DNA of 13,387 nt from Planctomycetota bacterium (GCA_029210225.1 JARGOJ010000046.1:5480-18866), one strand, 5' to 3'; positions 1-6,559 are shown, counted from the stretch's first letter. Notes: a model not told the origin generated them from the sequence alone. Numbers and translations are program-made.

Positions 1-225
1 TCAAAGTTTCACGCCTATATTCAAAGAGCGCGTGACGGTCAACGGACACTGCAAGACTCAGGATCAACGAACGGGACCTTCCTCTCAGGGAAGAAAATTC
101 CCCCGAAGAGTACATTTACTCTAAACAGCCAGTTGATCATCGGATTTGGCGACTACTGCAAGTTCAAGTTTCTGACGCCCGAGCTTCTCTACATTCGCGT
201 AAAATACTTCTCGCAGCTCACTTGA
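1..225 (+). CDS. FHA-domain protein, C-terminal fragment (5' end outside window)
   Basis: Frame 1 is open from the left edge to a TGA at 223-225 and encodes 74 residues. The fragment begins in the middle of a forkhead-associated domain. It shows SKFHAYI (the SxxH element) at residues 1-7 and DSGSTNGTFLSG at 19-30 (the D-x-G-S-T-N-G element), followed by the hydrophobic strands that close an FHA beta-sandwich (around LIIGFGDYCKFKF). FHA domains bind phosphothreonine peptides and usually work with Ser/Thr kinases or in secretion systems. The family is clear, but the full-length architecture cannot be seen. The protein ends about 14 residues after the FHA core, so the domain is C-terminal. It converges on the archaemetzincin gene with a 28 nt gap, in which I see no obvious terminator. 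Confidence 0.9.
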   Translation, partial: SKFHAYIQRARDGQRTLQDSGSTNGTFLSGKKIPPKSTFTLNSQLIIGFGDYCKFKFLTPELLYIRVKYFSQLT

Positions 226-253
226 ACGATGGATTGCCTCACAAGCGCTCCGC
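226..253. other. Convergent gap between FHA and archaemetzincin genes
   Basis: This gap of 28 nt lies between a plus-strand stop and a minus-strand stop. I see no hairpin with a T-run in either direction. The two transcripts probably overlap at their 3' ends. Confidence 0.4.
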
Positions 254-1273
254 TTATTTAGGAGGCCCCGCTTTCACCTTATCCAAGCGCTTAAGCCGCA
301 TTCCTACCCACTTCTCTTCCTTCTTCAACTTGTTCTTTTTGAAGAAGGCATGAAGCTTTTTATATCGCTCATAGACATTGAATTTCTTTGAATGGTAGAG
401 CTTCCTAAGGCAAATCGGGCAAAAGTGCATTGGCTGGGAATCGCTCTCTTCAAGGTGATTCGCCCCGGCTTCGACACAATTGAAATAGATACAGTGAGCA
501 TAGCCGAACATGTGGCCCGTTTCGTGCACGAGGACCTTGCAAGCACGTTGCAATATCAATGTCTTCCAGTCTTTACCGCGCTTATTGCCATAGAACTTCG
601 GGTCGTATCTCGCAAAGCTATAGACACCAACCCTACGGGTGAGTGAAGCGATTCCAAAAACGAAGTTCCACTTTTTGCCAGGATAAAGATCTTCCATTGT
701 GATCCCCAGACAGCAGTAAGCGTCCTTGGGCAAATTCTTATGGAGATAATTCAAAATCGGATCGGTGAGCAGCTGCTTCTTCTTTGAGTAATTATTGATT
801 CGGGTCCGAGTTTTTAACTCCTTTACGGTGATCGGGTCCAAGAAGATGACCGGGAGGCCAAAGTACAGCGTGGCACATTCTTTTAGGGTTAGTAAAGATG
901 GACTCTCTGCTTTTGGGAAGTCACCGATGGGCTGGAAGTAAAGCTTATTGCGCTTCTTGTCAGGACGGTTGGGATAGCTCTTTACGAAGTTATCATAACC
1001 CTGAGGAAACTCTGGATGATCCGTCAACCAGTCCGATTCCTTCGGCGTGGGAGTGATTTCGAAGTCTTCAAAGGACTCGACAGCAGCCTTCAATCGAGGT
1101 GGAAGGGACTTTGTCGAACCCAGCGCCGCCTTGCGCTCTTCGGGCGTTGGCATCTTGAACTTATGCTGGGCGAGGACCTTATTCTCTTCCCGTAGAGCAT
1201 AAGTAAAGACTCCCAGACCAATGACAAGACCATAGAGAGCGATTCGGGTCAGGTTTGAATTCGAAAGTCCCAA
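254..1273 (-). CDS. Archaemetzincin-family zinc metalloprotease with N-terminal membrane anchor
   Basis: This 339-residue protein resembles the AMZ1/AMZ2-type archaemetzincins. The zinc motif HETGHMFGYAH (250-260; ligands H250, H254, H260, general base E251) is followed by the family's four-cysteine site (C261, C266, C285, C288) and the typical stretch NHLEESD...CPICLRKL. Upstream family blocks are also present: YFQPIGDFP (112-120), LYFGLPV (136-142), TMEDLYP (192-198) and FVFGIASL...RVGVYSFARY (204-222). The residue after C266-V is Glu268 where the family usually has Met. A hydrophobic segment at about 11-27 looks like a signal anchor, so the catalytic domain is probably periplasmic or membrane-tethered. 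The start is TTG at 1273: an in-frame TGA lies six codons upstream, and AAGAGG (1284-1289) sits 10 nt before it. A later ATG (residue 41) would remove the anchor. The gene begins 4 nt after argG stops. Peptidase activity is inferred from the family. Confidence 0.88.
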   Translation of the reverse strand: MGLSNSNLTRIALYGLVIGLGVFTYALREENKVLAQHKFKMPTPEERKAALGSTKSLPPRLKAAVESFEDFEITPTPKESDWLTDHPEFPQGYDNFVKSYPNRPDKKRNKLYFQPIGDFPKAESPSLLTLKECATLYFGLPVIFLDPITVKELKTRTRINNYSKKKQLLTDPILNYLHKNLPKDAYCCLGITMEDLYPGKKWNFVFGIASLTRRVGVYSFARYDPKFYGNKRGKDWKTLILQRACKVLVHETGHMFGYAHCIYFNCVEAGANHLEESDSQPMHFCPICLRKLYHSKKFNVYERYKKLHAFFKKNKLKKEEKWVGMRLKRLDKVKAGPPK

Positions 1274-1277
1274 GTGA

Positions 1278-2483
1278 TCACCGCCTCTTCATTGCGCTCA
1301 GTCTCAATCGGAGCGCGTTCAACTTGATAAAACCAGCCGCATCAGCCTGATCGTAGACCGAGTCTTCTTCAAAGGTCACGTGGCTCTCAGAATAAAGGGA
1401 GAATGGAGAGCGCCGCCCCACGACCGATGCACGCCCTTTATAAAGCTTTACACGAGTCGTTCCGCTTACATATTCCTGGCTCTTGTCAATGAGCGCTTGT
1501 AGCATTTCACGCTCTGGAGAGAACCAATAGCCATTGTAAATCAACTCCGCATACTTGGGCATTAATTCATCTTTAAGATGAGCGCTGCCTCGGTCGAGTG
1601 TAATCGACTCAATGCCTCTGCGGGCCGCCAGTAATACAGTGCCTCCCGGTGTTTCGTAAATGCCCCGACTCTTCATTCCGACGAAGCGATTTTCCACGAG
1701 ATCGAGACGACCAATCCCGTTGTCGCCACCGAGTTTGTTTAATCGAGTCAATAACTCAGCCGGGGAGAGGCGCTCGCCATCAATCGCGACGGGATCGCCT
1801 TTCTCGAATTCAATTTCAATGTAAGTCGGAGTGTCTGGAGCTTGCTCAGGAGCGACAGAGCGGCTATAGACGTATTCTTCCGCTTCATTCCATGGGTCTT
1901 CGAGCACTTTTCCTTCGGCGGAGATATGAAGCAGGTTCGCATCCGTTGAAAACGGCGCCTCTCCGCGCTTGTCTGTTGGTACTTCAATGCCATGAGTCTG
2001 GGCATACTCGATCAATTCATTGCGGCTGCTCATTGTCCACTCGCGCCAAGGCGCGATGACCTTAATGTTGGGCTCCAGCGCGTAGTATCCCAGTTCAAAT
2101 CGAACCTGGTCATTTCCTTTGCCAGTTGCGCCATGAGCGACTGCGTCGGCCCCAACCTCACGAGCGATCTCAATCTGACGCTTGGCGATGAGGGGTCTCG
2201 CAATGGAAGTGCCGAGGAGATACTCTCCTTCGTAGAGAGCGTTCGCCCGGAACATGGGGAAGACGAAATCTCTGACGAACTCTTCACGGAGGTCATCGAT
2301 GAAGATCTCGTTAATTCCCGCGGCTTCCGCTTTTTGACGAGCTGGTTCCAGCTCTTCTCCTTGCCCCAGATCGGCGGTGAAGGTCACGACTTCGCATTGG
2401 TAGGTGTCCTGAAGCCACTTCAAAATGATGGACGTATCGAGTCCACCTGAGTAAGCCAAAACGACCTTCTTAATTTTGTTCAT
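1278..2483 (-). CDS. argG: Argininosuccinate synthase
   Basis: This 401-residue protein has the normal length for ArgG. The enzyme joins citrulline and aspartate using ATP, giving argininosuccinate, AMP and PPi, which is the penultimate step of arginine synthesis in the cytoplasm. The N-terminal PP-loop AYSGGLDTS is at 10-18. The substrate-binding block GATGKGNDQVRFE is at 118-130, with the family stretches LLGTSIARPLIAK (89-101), DKRGEAPFS, RLDLVENRFVGMKSRG and YETPGGT further on. The sequence runs to a typical family C-terminus (GFIKLNALRLRL). The start ATG at 2481-2483 is preceded by AAGAG about 9 nt upstream. No other arginine gene lies in the window. The downstream archaemetzincin gene starts 4 nt after the stop, so both are probably on one transcript. 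I recognise the sequence as close to proteobacterial (alpha-type) ArgG, from memory only. Confidence 0.98.
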   Translation of the reverse strand: MNKIKKVVLAYSGGLDTSIILKWLQDTYQCEVVTFTADLGQGEELEPARQKAEAAGINEIFIDDLREEFVRDFVFPMFRANALYEGEYLLGTSIARPLIAKRQIEIAREVGADAVAHGATGKGNDQVRFELGYYALEPNIKVIAPWREWTMSSRNELIEYAQTHGIEVPTDKRGEAPFSTDANLLHISAEGKVLEDPWNEAEEYVYSRSVAPEQAPDTPTYIEIEFEKGDPVAIDGERLSPAELLTRLNKLGGDNGIGRLDLVENRFVGMKSRGIYETPGGTVLLAARRGIESITLDRGSAHLKDELMPKYAELIYNGYWFSPEREMLQALIDKSQEYVSGTTRVKLYKGRASVVGRRSPFSLYSESHVTFEEDSVYDQADAAGFIKLNALRLRLSAMKRR

Positions 2484-2651
2484 TCTTTGTTTCTCTTAAG
2501 CTCTCATTGTCGAGCGCTTCTTAACCATAGAAGCGAAGTTTATTGTCTCTATATGTTGGATTGAAATGGAACGACGTTGTTTTGAGATACTCGGCTTTAT
2601 TAGAAGACCTTCGCCTTCGAACCGCAGGAATAAAAGACAGTGATGGGTGAA
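2484..2651. other. Intergenic region upstream of argG
   Basis: This 168 nt non-coding stretch lies between the HTH-like gene and argG, both on the minus strand, and should hold the argG promoter. It is more AT-rich than the flanking genes. On the minus strand there are AT-rich hexamers (TATAGA, TAAACT near 2540-2555) that could be -10 elements, but no convincing -35 at the right spacing, so I do not call a promoter. A 7 bp inverted repeat lies at 2515-2535 (listed separately). I see no clear ARG box (paired TGAAT/ATTCA) and no T-run terminator. Confidence 0.5.
2515..2535 (-). repeat. Inverted repeat in the argG leader
   Basis: The arms are CGCTTCT (2515-2521) and AGAAGCG (2529-2535), a perfect 7 bp dyad with a 7 nt spacer, centred about 42 nt upstream of the argG start. 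It could be an operator or a weak leader hairpin. A 7 bp dyad is common by chance across a window this size, so the position is the only reason to note it. Confidence 0.3.
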
Positions 2652-3080
2652 TCAAACGTCCCAGGCCTCAGGCTCCGGTTCCCGAGTAGCATTCCCCGGT
2701 AGACTTTCCGACTCAATGCTCTGACCATAACTGGAGAGTTCAAGCACCATTTCGATGGCGTCGAGAAGGCTCTCTTCTAATTTTTGGCTCTCGATCTCAC
2801 CGCTCTGAATGGCATCTCTGAGAAAACGGAGCAGCGTCAAAACACCGTCTTCATCAAGACTGGGAACATCAAATATCTCGTGGAGTAAATCGGCGCGAGA
2901 CTGACACTGAATGATCAGGTCACTGATAGTGAGGACCAGATCATCGATCTCAACCTTCCCCTGCTCCCAAAGCTTTACTTCTTCTTGTTCGACACCGAAC
3001 ATATCGCCGAAGAATATCTCATCCCATTTTAGAACTCCACGGGCGCGTTTCACCAGCTCTGCAGGGATTGAATCAGTCAT
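2652..3080 (-). CDS. Small acidic protein with an Xre-like helix-turn-helix segment
   Basis: This is a 142-residue protein that I do not recognise as a named family. Residues about 10-42 (KRARGVLKW...FGVEQEEVKLWEQG) match the pattern of an Xre/HigA-type helix-turn-helix, in which the turn FGV...V..WEQG is characteristic. The rest (45-142) is acidic and predicted helical, with no signal peptide or membrane segment. The start is taken as the ATG at 3078-3080 because an AGGA (3088-3091 on the plus strand as TCCT) lies 7 nt upstream. A longer version from 3101 has no good ribosome site. The start overlaps the end of the serine hydrolase gene by 8 nt, which implies translational coupling. A role as a regulator of this three-gene unit is possible but inferred. 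The HTH could also be a relic used for protein contact. Confidence 0.72.
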   Translation of the reverse strand: MTDSIPAELVKRARGVLKWDEIFFGDMFGVEQEEVKLWEQGKVEIDDLVLTISDLIIQCQSRADLLHEIFDVPSLDEDGVLTLLRFLRDAIQSGEIESQKLEESLLDAIEMVLELSSYGQSIESESLPGNATREPEPEAWDV

Positions 3081-4470
3081 TGGGCAATCCTTCGAGCACA
3101 TCCACTAAGAACTCTTCCAAGTCCCAATCTTTCCGCTTCATTGTGTGACCAAGGCGGACGATGACTGCCTTACGGGAGGGAATGATATTCACGGATTGAC
3201 CTTGGAATCCTCGCGCCATATATAAATCGGTCGGCAGCTTTGGAAAGCGGCGCTTGGCTTTCGGGTCGTCTCGTTCGGCGTTCAACCAAAAGTGAGCGCC
3301 ATATGTTCCATTCGATTTGGGCGTCGGTTTGCGGCTGTAGTCCGCCCAACCTTCTGGCAGCAGCCGTTCGCCATAAGCGACTCCGTCATTCAAATAGAGC
3401 AGGCCAAATCGAGCCCAGTCCTTCGCCGAAGCATACATGAAAGACGAGCCAATGTAGTGTCCCGATTCGTCTGTCTCCAAAACGGCCGTTGTCATTTTCA
3501 ATTTATTGAACAACTCACGCCTGACAAAATTCCAATCCTCCGTAGCGTCTCCAGGAATCTTCTCTTGAATGGCGCGGGCCAATATATTGGACGTTCCACT
3601 GGAATAAGCCCATTTCTCCTCGGGCTTAAACGCGAGGGCTTTGTCTGCGGCGTAGGCTCCGCAATTGGGGCGGCGAAAGAGCATCGTGACAACATCCGCA
3701 AAGGGATCGCCATACTTTTCGCCGAATTCGAGGCCGCTGCTCATTCTTAAACATTGATCAAAGCTGATCTTTTCACGCTCGGCGTCGCCCTTCCACTCTG
3801 GTGCGAGCAGCGGGTCGGTCACCGCCATGACCTGCTTTTTGACCAGGAGACCGATGAGTGTGTTCATCACGCTCTTCGTCATGGACCAACCGATGAGCGG
3901 TGTTTGAGGGTCAATGCCCTTGGCGTACTGTTGGTAGACAATGTGATTGTCATAAACAACAACGACCGCACGGGTTCGCTTGAGGCGTTCTGGATCGGGG
4001 TCGGCGAAGGCTTTTTCAACAGCTGCTTTCACCGTTTTTAACTGCTCCGCAGTCAATTGAGGATGCGCGACGGCGGTATCACCGGCTGGAAAGGGTGCCT
4101 TTGAAGGACCCACTCGGGCTACAGAGACCGTTTGAGCTTGCAATGTGTCCGCGCTCTGACCGTATACCTGTACGGCACCCAAGCCTTCTCTATAGACGGA
4201 TGTGGTCGATGCAGTAAACAGCGATGCGGTGACGCGCTTCTTTTCTTTATCGACTTCAATGCTGAGCCCGGGATAATTGACTGGGAGCAAGTCTTCCGCT
4301 TCAACAGTCGCAGGATCTCGGCCAGACAGAAAAATCGCGCTACACGCAACCCTTGACGCATAGCTAGTGCCGACCAGAGCGACTCTATGCAGCAAGTAGC
4401 CGGTGCCTAAAGCCCCGATCACCGCAACAACTGCGAAGCCTTTCAGTATTTTCTTGGCCCGTGGAGTCAT
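3073..4470 (-). CDS. Membrane-anchored serine hydrolase of the beta-lactamase class C / NylB-like family
   Basis: This is a 465-residue penicillin-recognising serine hydrolase. The nucleophile motif is S196-M-T-K199 (SxxK, in GWSMTKS), and the second motif is Y289-S-S (YxN/YSS type). Near the C-terminus, RGFQGQSVNIIP takes the place of the third active-site strand, as in 6-aminohexanoate-dimer hydrolase-like proteins (COG1680). Residues about 11-30 form a hydrophobic N-terminal helix after a basic MTPRAKK start, so the enzyme is probably anchored in the inner membrane with its catalytic domain in the periplasm. A divergent region of about 130 residues precedes the catalytic domain. The ATG at 4470 overlaps the yheT stop as ATGA. 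The substrate cannot be assigned: this family includes amidases, esterases and D-peptidases, and antibiotic resistance should not be assumed. Confidence 0.88.
   Translation of the reverse strand: MTPRAKKILKGFAVVAVIGALGTGYLLHRVALVGTSYASRVACSAIFLSGRDPATVEAEDLLPVNYPGLSIEVDKEKKRVTASLFTASTTSVYREGLGAVQVYGQSADTLQAQTVSVARVGPSKAPFPAGDTAVAHPQLTAEQLKTVKAAVEKAFADPDPERLKRTRAVVVVYDNHIVYQQYAKGIDPQTPLIGWSMTKSVMNTLIGLLVKKQVMAVTDPLLAPEWKGDAEREKISFDQCLRMSSGLEFGEKYGDPFADVVTMLFRRPNCGAYAADKALAFKPEEKWAYSSGTSNILARAIQEKIPGDATEDWNFVRRELFNKLKMTTAVLETDESGHYIGSSFMYASAKDWARFGLLYLNDGVAYGERLLPEGWADYSRKPTPKSNGTYGAHFWLNAERDDPKAKRRFPKLPTDLYMARGFQGQSVNIIPSRKAVIVRLGHTMKRKDWDLEEFLVDVLEGLPND
3088..3091 (-). promoter_or_regulatory. 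Ribosome binding site deciding the HTH-like gene start
   Basis: AGGA on the minus strand lies 7 nt upstream of the ATG at 3080, inside the end of the serine hydrolase gene. It supports the 3080 start over the longer in-frame start at 3101. Confidence 0.65.
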
Positions 4471-5465
4471 GATTGTTCATTTCTGTTTAGAGACTGCGAC
4501 TCTTCGTCTTCTCGGACGAGGCCACGGGATTTCAGCCATTCAATAATTCGCCACTCAACCCACCGAGTGTCATCGTCGACCCCCAAGCGGCTGATAAACC
4601 CTAAGTGGCCGCCTTTCTCGGTCATAACAAGTTCTGTTGCGCTGGAGAGTATCGCATTCTCTAAAGGCTCTGGCGGAACAAGGGGATCATCCCTCGCGGC
4701 GATAATGAGTGTTGGCACAGCAATTTTAGGCAAGCCATAGCATGAACTGGCGCTTTCATAATAGTGATTGGCACTATCGAATTCGCATAGCGGAACGGTG
4801 AAGTTTTCGTCGTGCTCACGGACTGTTGAGGGACGCCGTTTAAAAGTGATTTTTGGCCCGTGATGGAGCTTCTCTCTGGTCTTCAAGAAACGATTGTAGA
4901 GGAGATTCAGGAAATACTGTTCGTAGAAGTAATTGCCCCAGTTTCGGCGATCGACGGTCTGCTGAATATCAATAGGGGGACAAATAGCCACTCCGCTATC
5001 GACGGCTCCGTATCCTGTTTCGCTGAGCATAGAAAGAAGCTGGAGCGTGATGTTGCCCCCCATAGAGATGCCTATGACAGAGATCGCGCTCTCTGGGCAA
5101 AGCTGTTCAATGAATTGAGCCGCTTCTTGGACGTCTTTTGCCCGTCCTGCGTGGTTAGGCCAGCGGCAGGTCAGCAGCGCCGCACCACAGAGCCGGAGAT
5201 CGATACGAAAAGTCCGAATGCCTTGGGCGAAGAGCTTCCACGCCATACGACTCACGATCGTACTCTGATGATCGCCTCCCAAGCCATGTACGAACAGGGC
5301 GCAGCGCTGGCCGGCCTGCCACGAACGTGGACAGTCATCGTGGAGGACAATCGCATCTCCATCACTTAAAGTGAGGATGCGCCGTTCTGTCGTTGGGAAG
5401 CCCGATTTGGGTTGGCCGAACATAGCCGCCGCCGTTTGGAAATGACGATTCCCAAAAAATGGCAA
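4467..5465 (-). CDS. YheT-like alpha/beta hydrolase
   Basis: This 332-residue alpha/beta hydrolase belongs to the YheT/ABHD group (COG0429). It has the HGLGG oxyanion region at 60-64, the nucleophile elbow G132-I-S134-M-G-G, the acid in AARDDP (D259/D260) and the catalytic His287 in EKGGHLGF. The N-terminal GNRHFQT matches the family's 'HlQT' start, and YFLNLLYNRFL and VREHD align with the helical cap of E. coli YheT as I remember it. The start is TTG at 5465. An in-frame TGA lies 14 codons upstream with no ATG or GTG between, and GGCGGA sits 10 nt before the TTG. There is no signal peptide, so the protein is probably cytoplasmic. It is the first gene of an overlapping trio with the serine hydrolase and HTH-like genes. 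Substrates are unknown; esterase activity is the usual guess. I do not assign a gene symbol because orthology to yheT is not proven. Confidence 0.9.
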   Translation of the reverse strand: MPFFGNRHFQTAAAMFGQPKSGFPTTERRILTLSDGDAIVLHDDCPRSWQAGQRCALFVHGLGGDHQSTIVSRMAWKLFAQGIRTFRIDLRLCGAALLTCRWPNHAGRAKDVQEAAQFIEQLCPESAISVIGISMGGNITLQLLSMLSETGYGAVDSGVAICPPIDIQQTVDRRNWGNYFYEQYFLNLLYNRFLKTREKLHHGPKITFKRRPSTVREHDENFTVPLCEFDSANHYYESASSCYGLPKIAVPTLIIAARDDPLVPPEPLENAILSSATELVMTEKGGHLGFISRLGVDDDTRWVEWRIIEWLKSRGLVREDEESQSLNRNEQS

Positions 5466-5505
5466 ATGTTCGAAGTCCGCCTTGATACCTATGACACTCG
5501 CTCCT

Positions 5506-5529
5506 CAAAGCGGTCTGCGGTCCGCTTTG
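5506..5529 (-). repeat. Inverted repeat (8 bp arms) in the YheT-like gene leader
   Basis: CAAAGCGG (5506-5513) and CCGCTTTG (5522-5529) form a perfect 8 bp dyad with an 8 nt spacer. On the minus strand the hairpin is followed directly by an AGGAG and lies about 40 nt before the TTG start of the YheT-like gene. It could be an operator or a leader hairpin. No T-run follows. Confidence 0.5.
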
Positions 5530-5560
5530 TCATGATGATCGAAAATATTTGGCTGGAAGC

Positions 5561-5592
5561 CCAAAGAATCCTGTCGCCAACTTATTCTTTGG
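5561..5592 (-). repeat. Inverted repeat (9 bp arms) upstream of the YheT-like gene
   Basis: CCAAAGAAT (5561-5569) and ATTCTTTGG (5584-5592) form a perfect 9 bp dyad with a 14 nt spacer, centred about 110 nt upstream of the YheT-like start. The AT-rich arms and longer spacer are more like a dimeric regulator site than a terminator, and no T-run follows on either strand. Confidence 0.5.
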
Positions 5593-5641
5593 ATACTGAT
5601 TACCTAGCCCATTGACGCGCAATTTTCAAGGGGCCAGACCT

Positions 5642-6343
5642 TCAAGAGGACGCTTTTACGCTGGCGTTATTGATGTCCCCCAGGGAGAGTTGCGTCGAGA
5701 AGTCATTCAAGATGGTCTGATCGTGACTCACCAGAAGCAAAGACGCATCCTTCTCCTCGCAGAGCTCACGAATCATAGTTAAGGCCTCTTTGGCGCGACG
5801 GGGATCGAGGTTGCCTGTGGGTTCATCCGCTAGAACCAAGGCTGGTTTGTTCGCCAAGGCACGTGCGACAGCGACTCGCTGCTGTTGCCCGACCGACATT
5901 TGCCGTGGGAAGTATTTCAGACGATCCTTCAGCCCTACTCTGACCAAAAGTTGTTCCGCCAGCTCTTTGTCGACCTTGCCAGAAAAACTCATAGCGAGGA
6001 GAACGTTTTCTAAGGCTGTGTATCCTTGAAGTAGATTAAAAGTCTGGAAGATGTAGCCGATGTTGAGAGCGCGCCAGATATCGCGCTTGCCTTCACTCAT
6101 CTTGGTGATGTTCGTCCCACCAATGGTGATTTCACCTTCGTCAGGTCTCAGGATTCCTGCGACCAAGTTCAAAAAGGTTGTTTTGCCTGTCCCGCTCTCG
6201 CCACGAAGCGCCACCTGATCGCGAGGAAGAGAGAACGACGCGATATCGATCACTGTCTGAACGCCACCCTCGGGGGTTTGATAACGCTTCTTCACGTTCG
6301 ACATTTCGAGGATAGCCGGGGCTTTTTCAGTGACAGGATCCAT
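5642..6343 (-). CDS. LolD/MacB-type ABC transporter ATP-binding protein, no adjacent permease
   Basis: This 233-residue ATPase has all the ABC motifs: Walker A GESGTGKTT (48-56), Q-loop Q100, signature MSVGQQQRV (149-157), Walker B LVLADEP (169-175, catalytic E174) and H-loop H207. The YTALENV stretch and ADEPTGNLD are typical of the LolD/MacB/FtsE class, which powers lipoprotein release or mechanotransmission pumps with an FtsX/MacB-fold permease. The signature deviates from LSGGEQQ at two positions (Met for Leu, Val for the first Gly). The start is the ATG at 6341-6343, because GGGGAG lies 7 nt upstream; a non-standard in-frame extension to 6394 lacks such a site. No permease gene lies on either side, so the partner must be encoded elsewhere. 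LolD itself is possible but not shown. Confidence 0.9.
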   Translation of the reverse strand: MDPVTEKAPAILEMSNVKKRYQTPEGGVQTVIDIASFSLPRDQVALRGESGTGKTTFLNLVAGILRPDEGEITIGGTNITKMSEGKRDIWRALNIGYIFQTFNLLQGYTALENVLLAMSFSGKVDKELAEQLLVRVGLKDRLKYFPRQMSVGQQQRVAVARALANKPALVLADEPTGNLDPRRAKEALTMIRELCEEKDASLLLVSHDQTILNDFSTQLSLGDINNASVKASS

Positions 6344-6490
6344 GGCTTCGCTCCCCTTTAGAAACCCAACAGATAAAAAACATGTCTTCGCCAATCTATC
6401 CGATCAAGTCCTGACCAGACACATTCGCTATGAACGCAGTCAAAAAAACAAGTTCCAAACGTCTTGGCAAGCGTGGAAAGGTGAGTTTAT

Positions 6491-6517
6491 CTCAAGAAGC
6501 TAGAACTTTTCTCAAGA
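6491..6517 (+). repeat. Direct repeat CTCAAGA spaced 20 bp, upstream of the exporter promoter
   Basis: CTCAAGA occurs at 6491-6497 and again at 6511-6517. The flanks are also partly similar: T-rich bases precede each copy, and AGC follows each within a few bases. The 20 bp period is about two helical turns and the second copy ends 11 nt before the candidate -35. It could be a tandem regulator site, or chance. Confidence 0.3.
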
Positions 6518-6528
6518 TTCAGCTTTTC

Positions 6529-6559
6529 CTGACATAGTCCAAGAACCGATCCGTATGAT
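6529..6559 (+). promoter_or_regulatory. Candidate sigma70-like promoter for the ABC exporter operon
   Basis: CTGACA (6529-6534, five of six to TTGACA) and TATGAT (6554-6559, five of six to TATAAT) are separated by 19 nt, slightly longer than the ideal 17. Transcription would start near 6566 and leave a leader of about 35 nt before the ATG at 6601. An AGAAAGG (6584-6590) lies 10 nt before that ATG. Confidence 0.4.

Larger units (their letters stand above)
5466..5641. other. Intergenic region upstream of the YheT-like gene, with two inverted repeats
   Basis: This gap of 176 nt lies between two minus-strand genes. It carries a 9 bp and an 8 bp perfect inverted repeat (listed separately), neither followed by a T-run in the minus direction, so they do not look like classical terminators. 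A weak promoter-like TTGAAA with a GGTAAT 19 nt downstream lies on the minus strand near 5600-5630; I do not call it. A plus-strand open frame at 5412-5615 crosses the region but starts inside the hydrolase gene and looks like chance. Confidence 0.5.

Noticed and set aside
242..291. Repeated CAAGCGCT at 242-249 and 284-291
   Set aside because: AGCGCT is self-complementary and short, and one copy is inside the protease coding end; there is no sign of an attachment site or terminator.
392..646. Plus-strand open frame of 84 codons inside the archaemetzincin gene
   Set aside because: It lies fully antisense to a gene with clear family motifs, and its translation resembles no protein I recognise.
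1992..2450. Plus-strand open frame of 152 codons antisense to argG
   Set aside because: argG is unmistakable here; the frame is a shadow of its codon pattern.
3292..3750. Plus-strand open frame of 152 codons antisense to the serine hydrolase
   Set aside because: The minus-strand gene has SxxK and YSS motifs; this frame has none.
3073..4470. Serine hydrolase as an antibiotic-resistance beta-lactamase
   Set aside because: The SxxK and YSS motifs fit NylB/esterase-like COG1680 members, and the usual class C KTG triad is not visible, so resistance is not supported.
4860..5369. Plus-strand open frame of 169 codons antisense to the YheT-like gene
   Set aside because: The catalytic triad and cap of the hydrolase are on the other strand; this frame shows no family pattern.
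5412..5615. Plus-strand open frame of 67 codons spanning the YheT-like start and the intergenic dyads
   Set aside because: It begins inside the hydrolase gene, has no good ribosome site and covers both inverted repeats, so a chance frame is more likely.
6430..6537. Possible 35-residue basic peptide in the divergent intergenic region
   Set aside because: It has no ribosome site, no recognisable features, and overlaps the candidate -35 of the exporter promoter.
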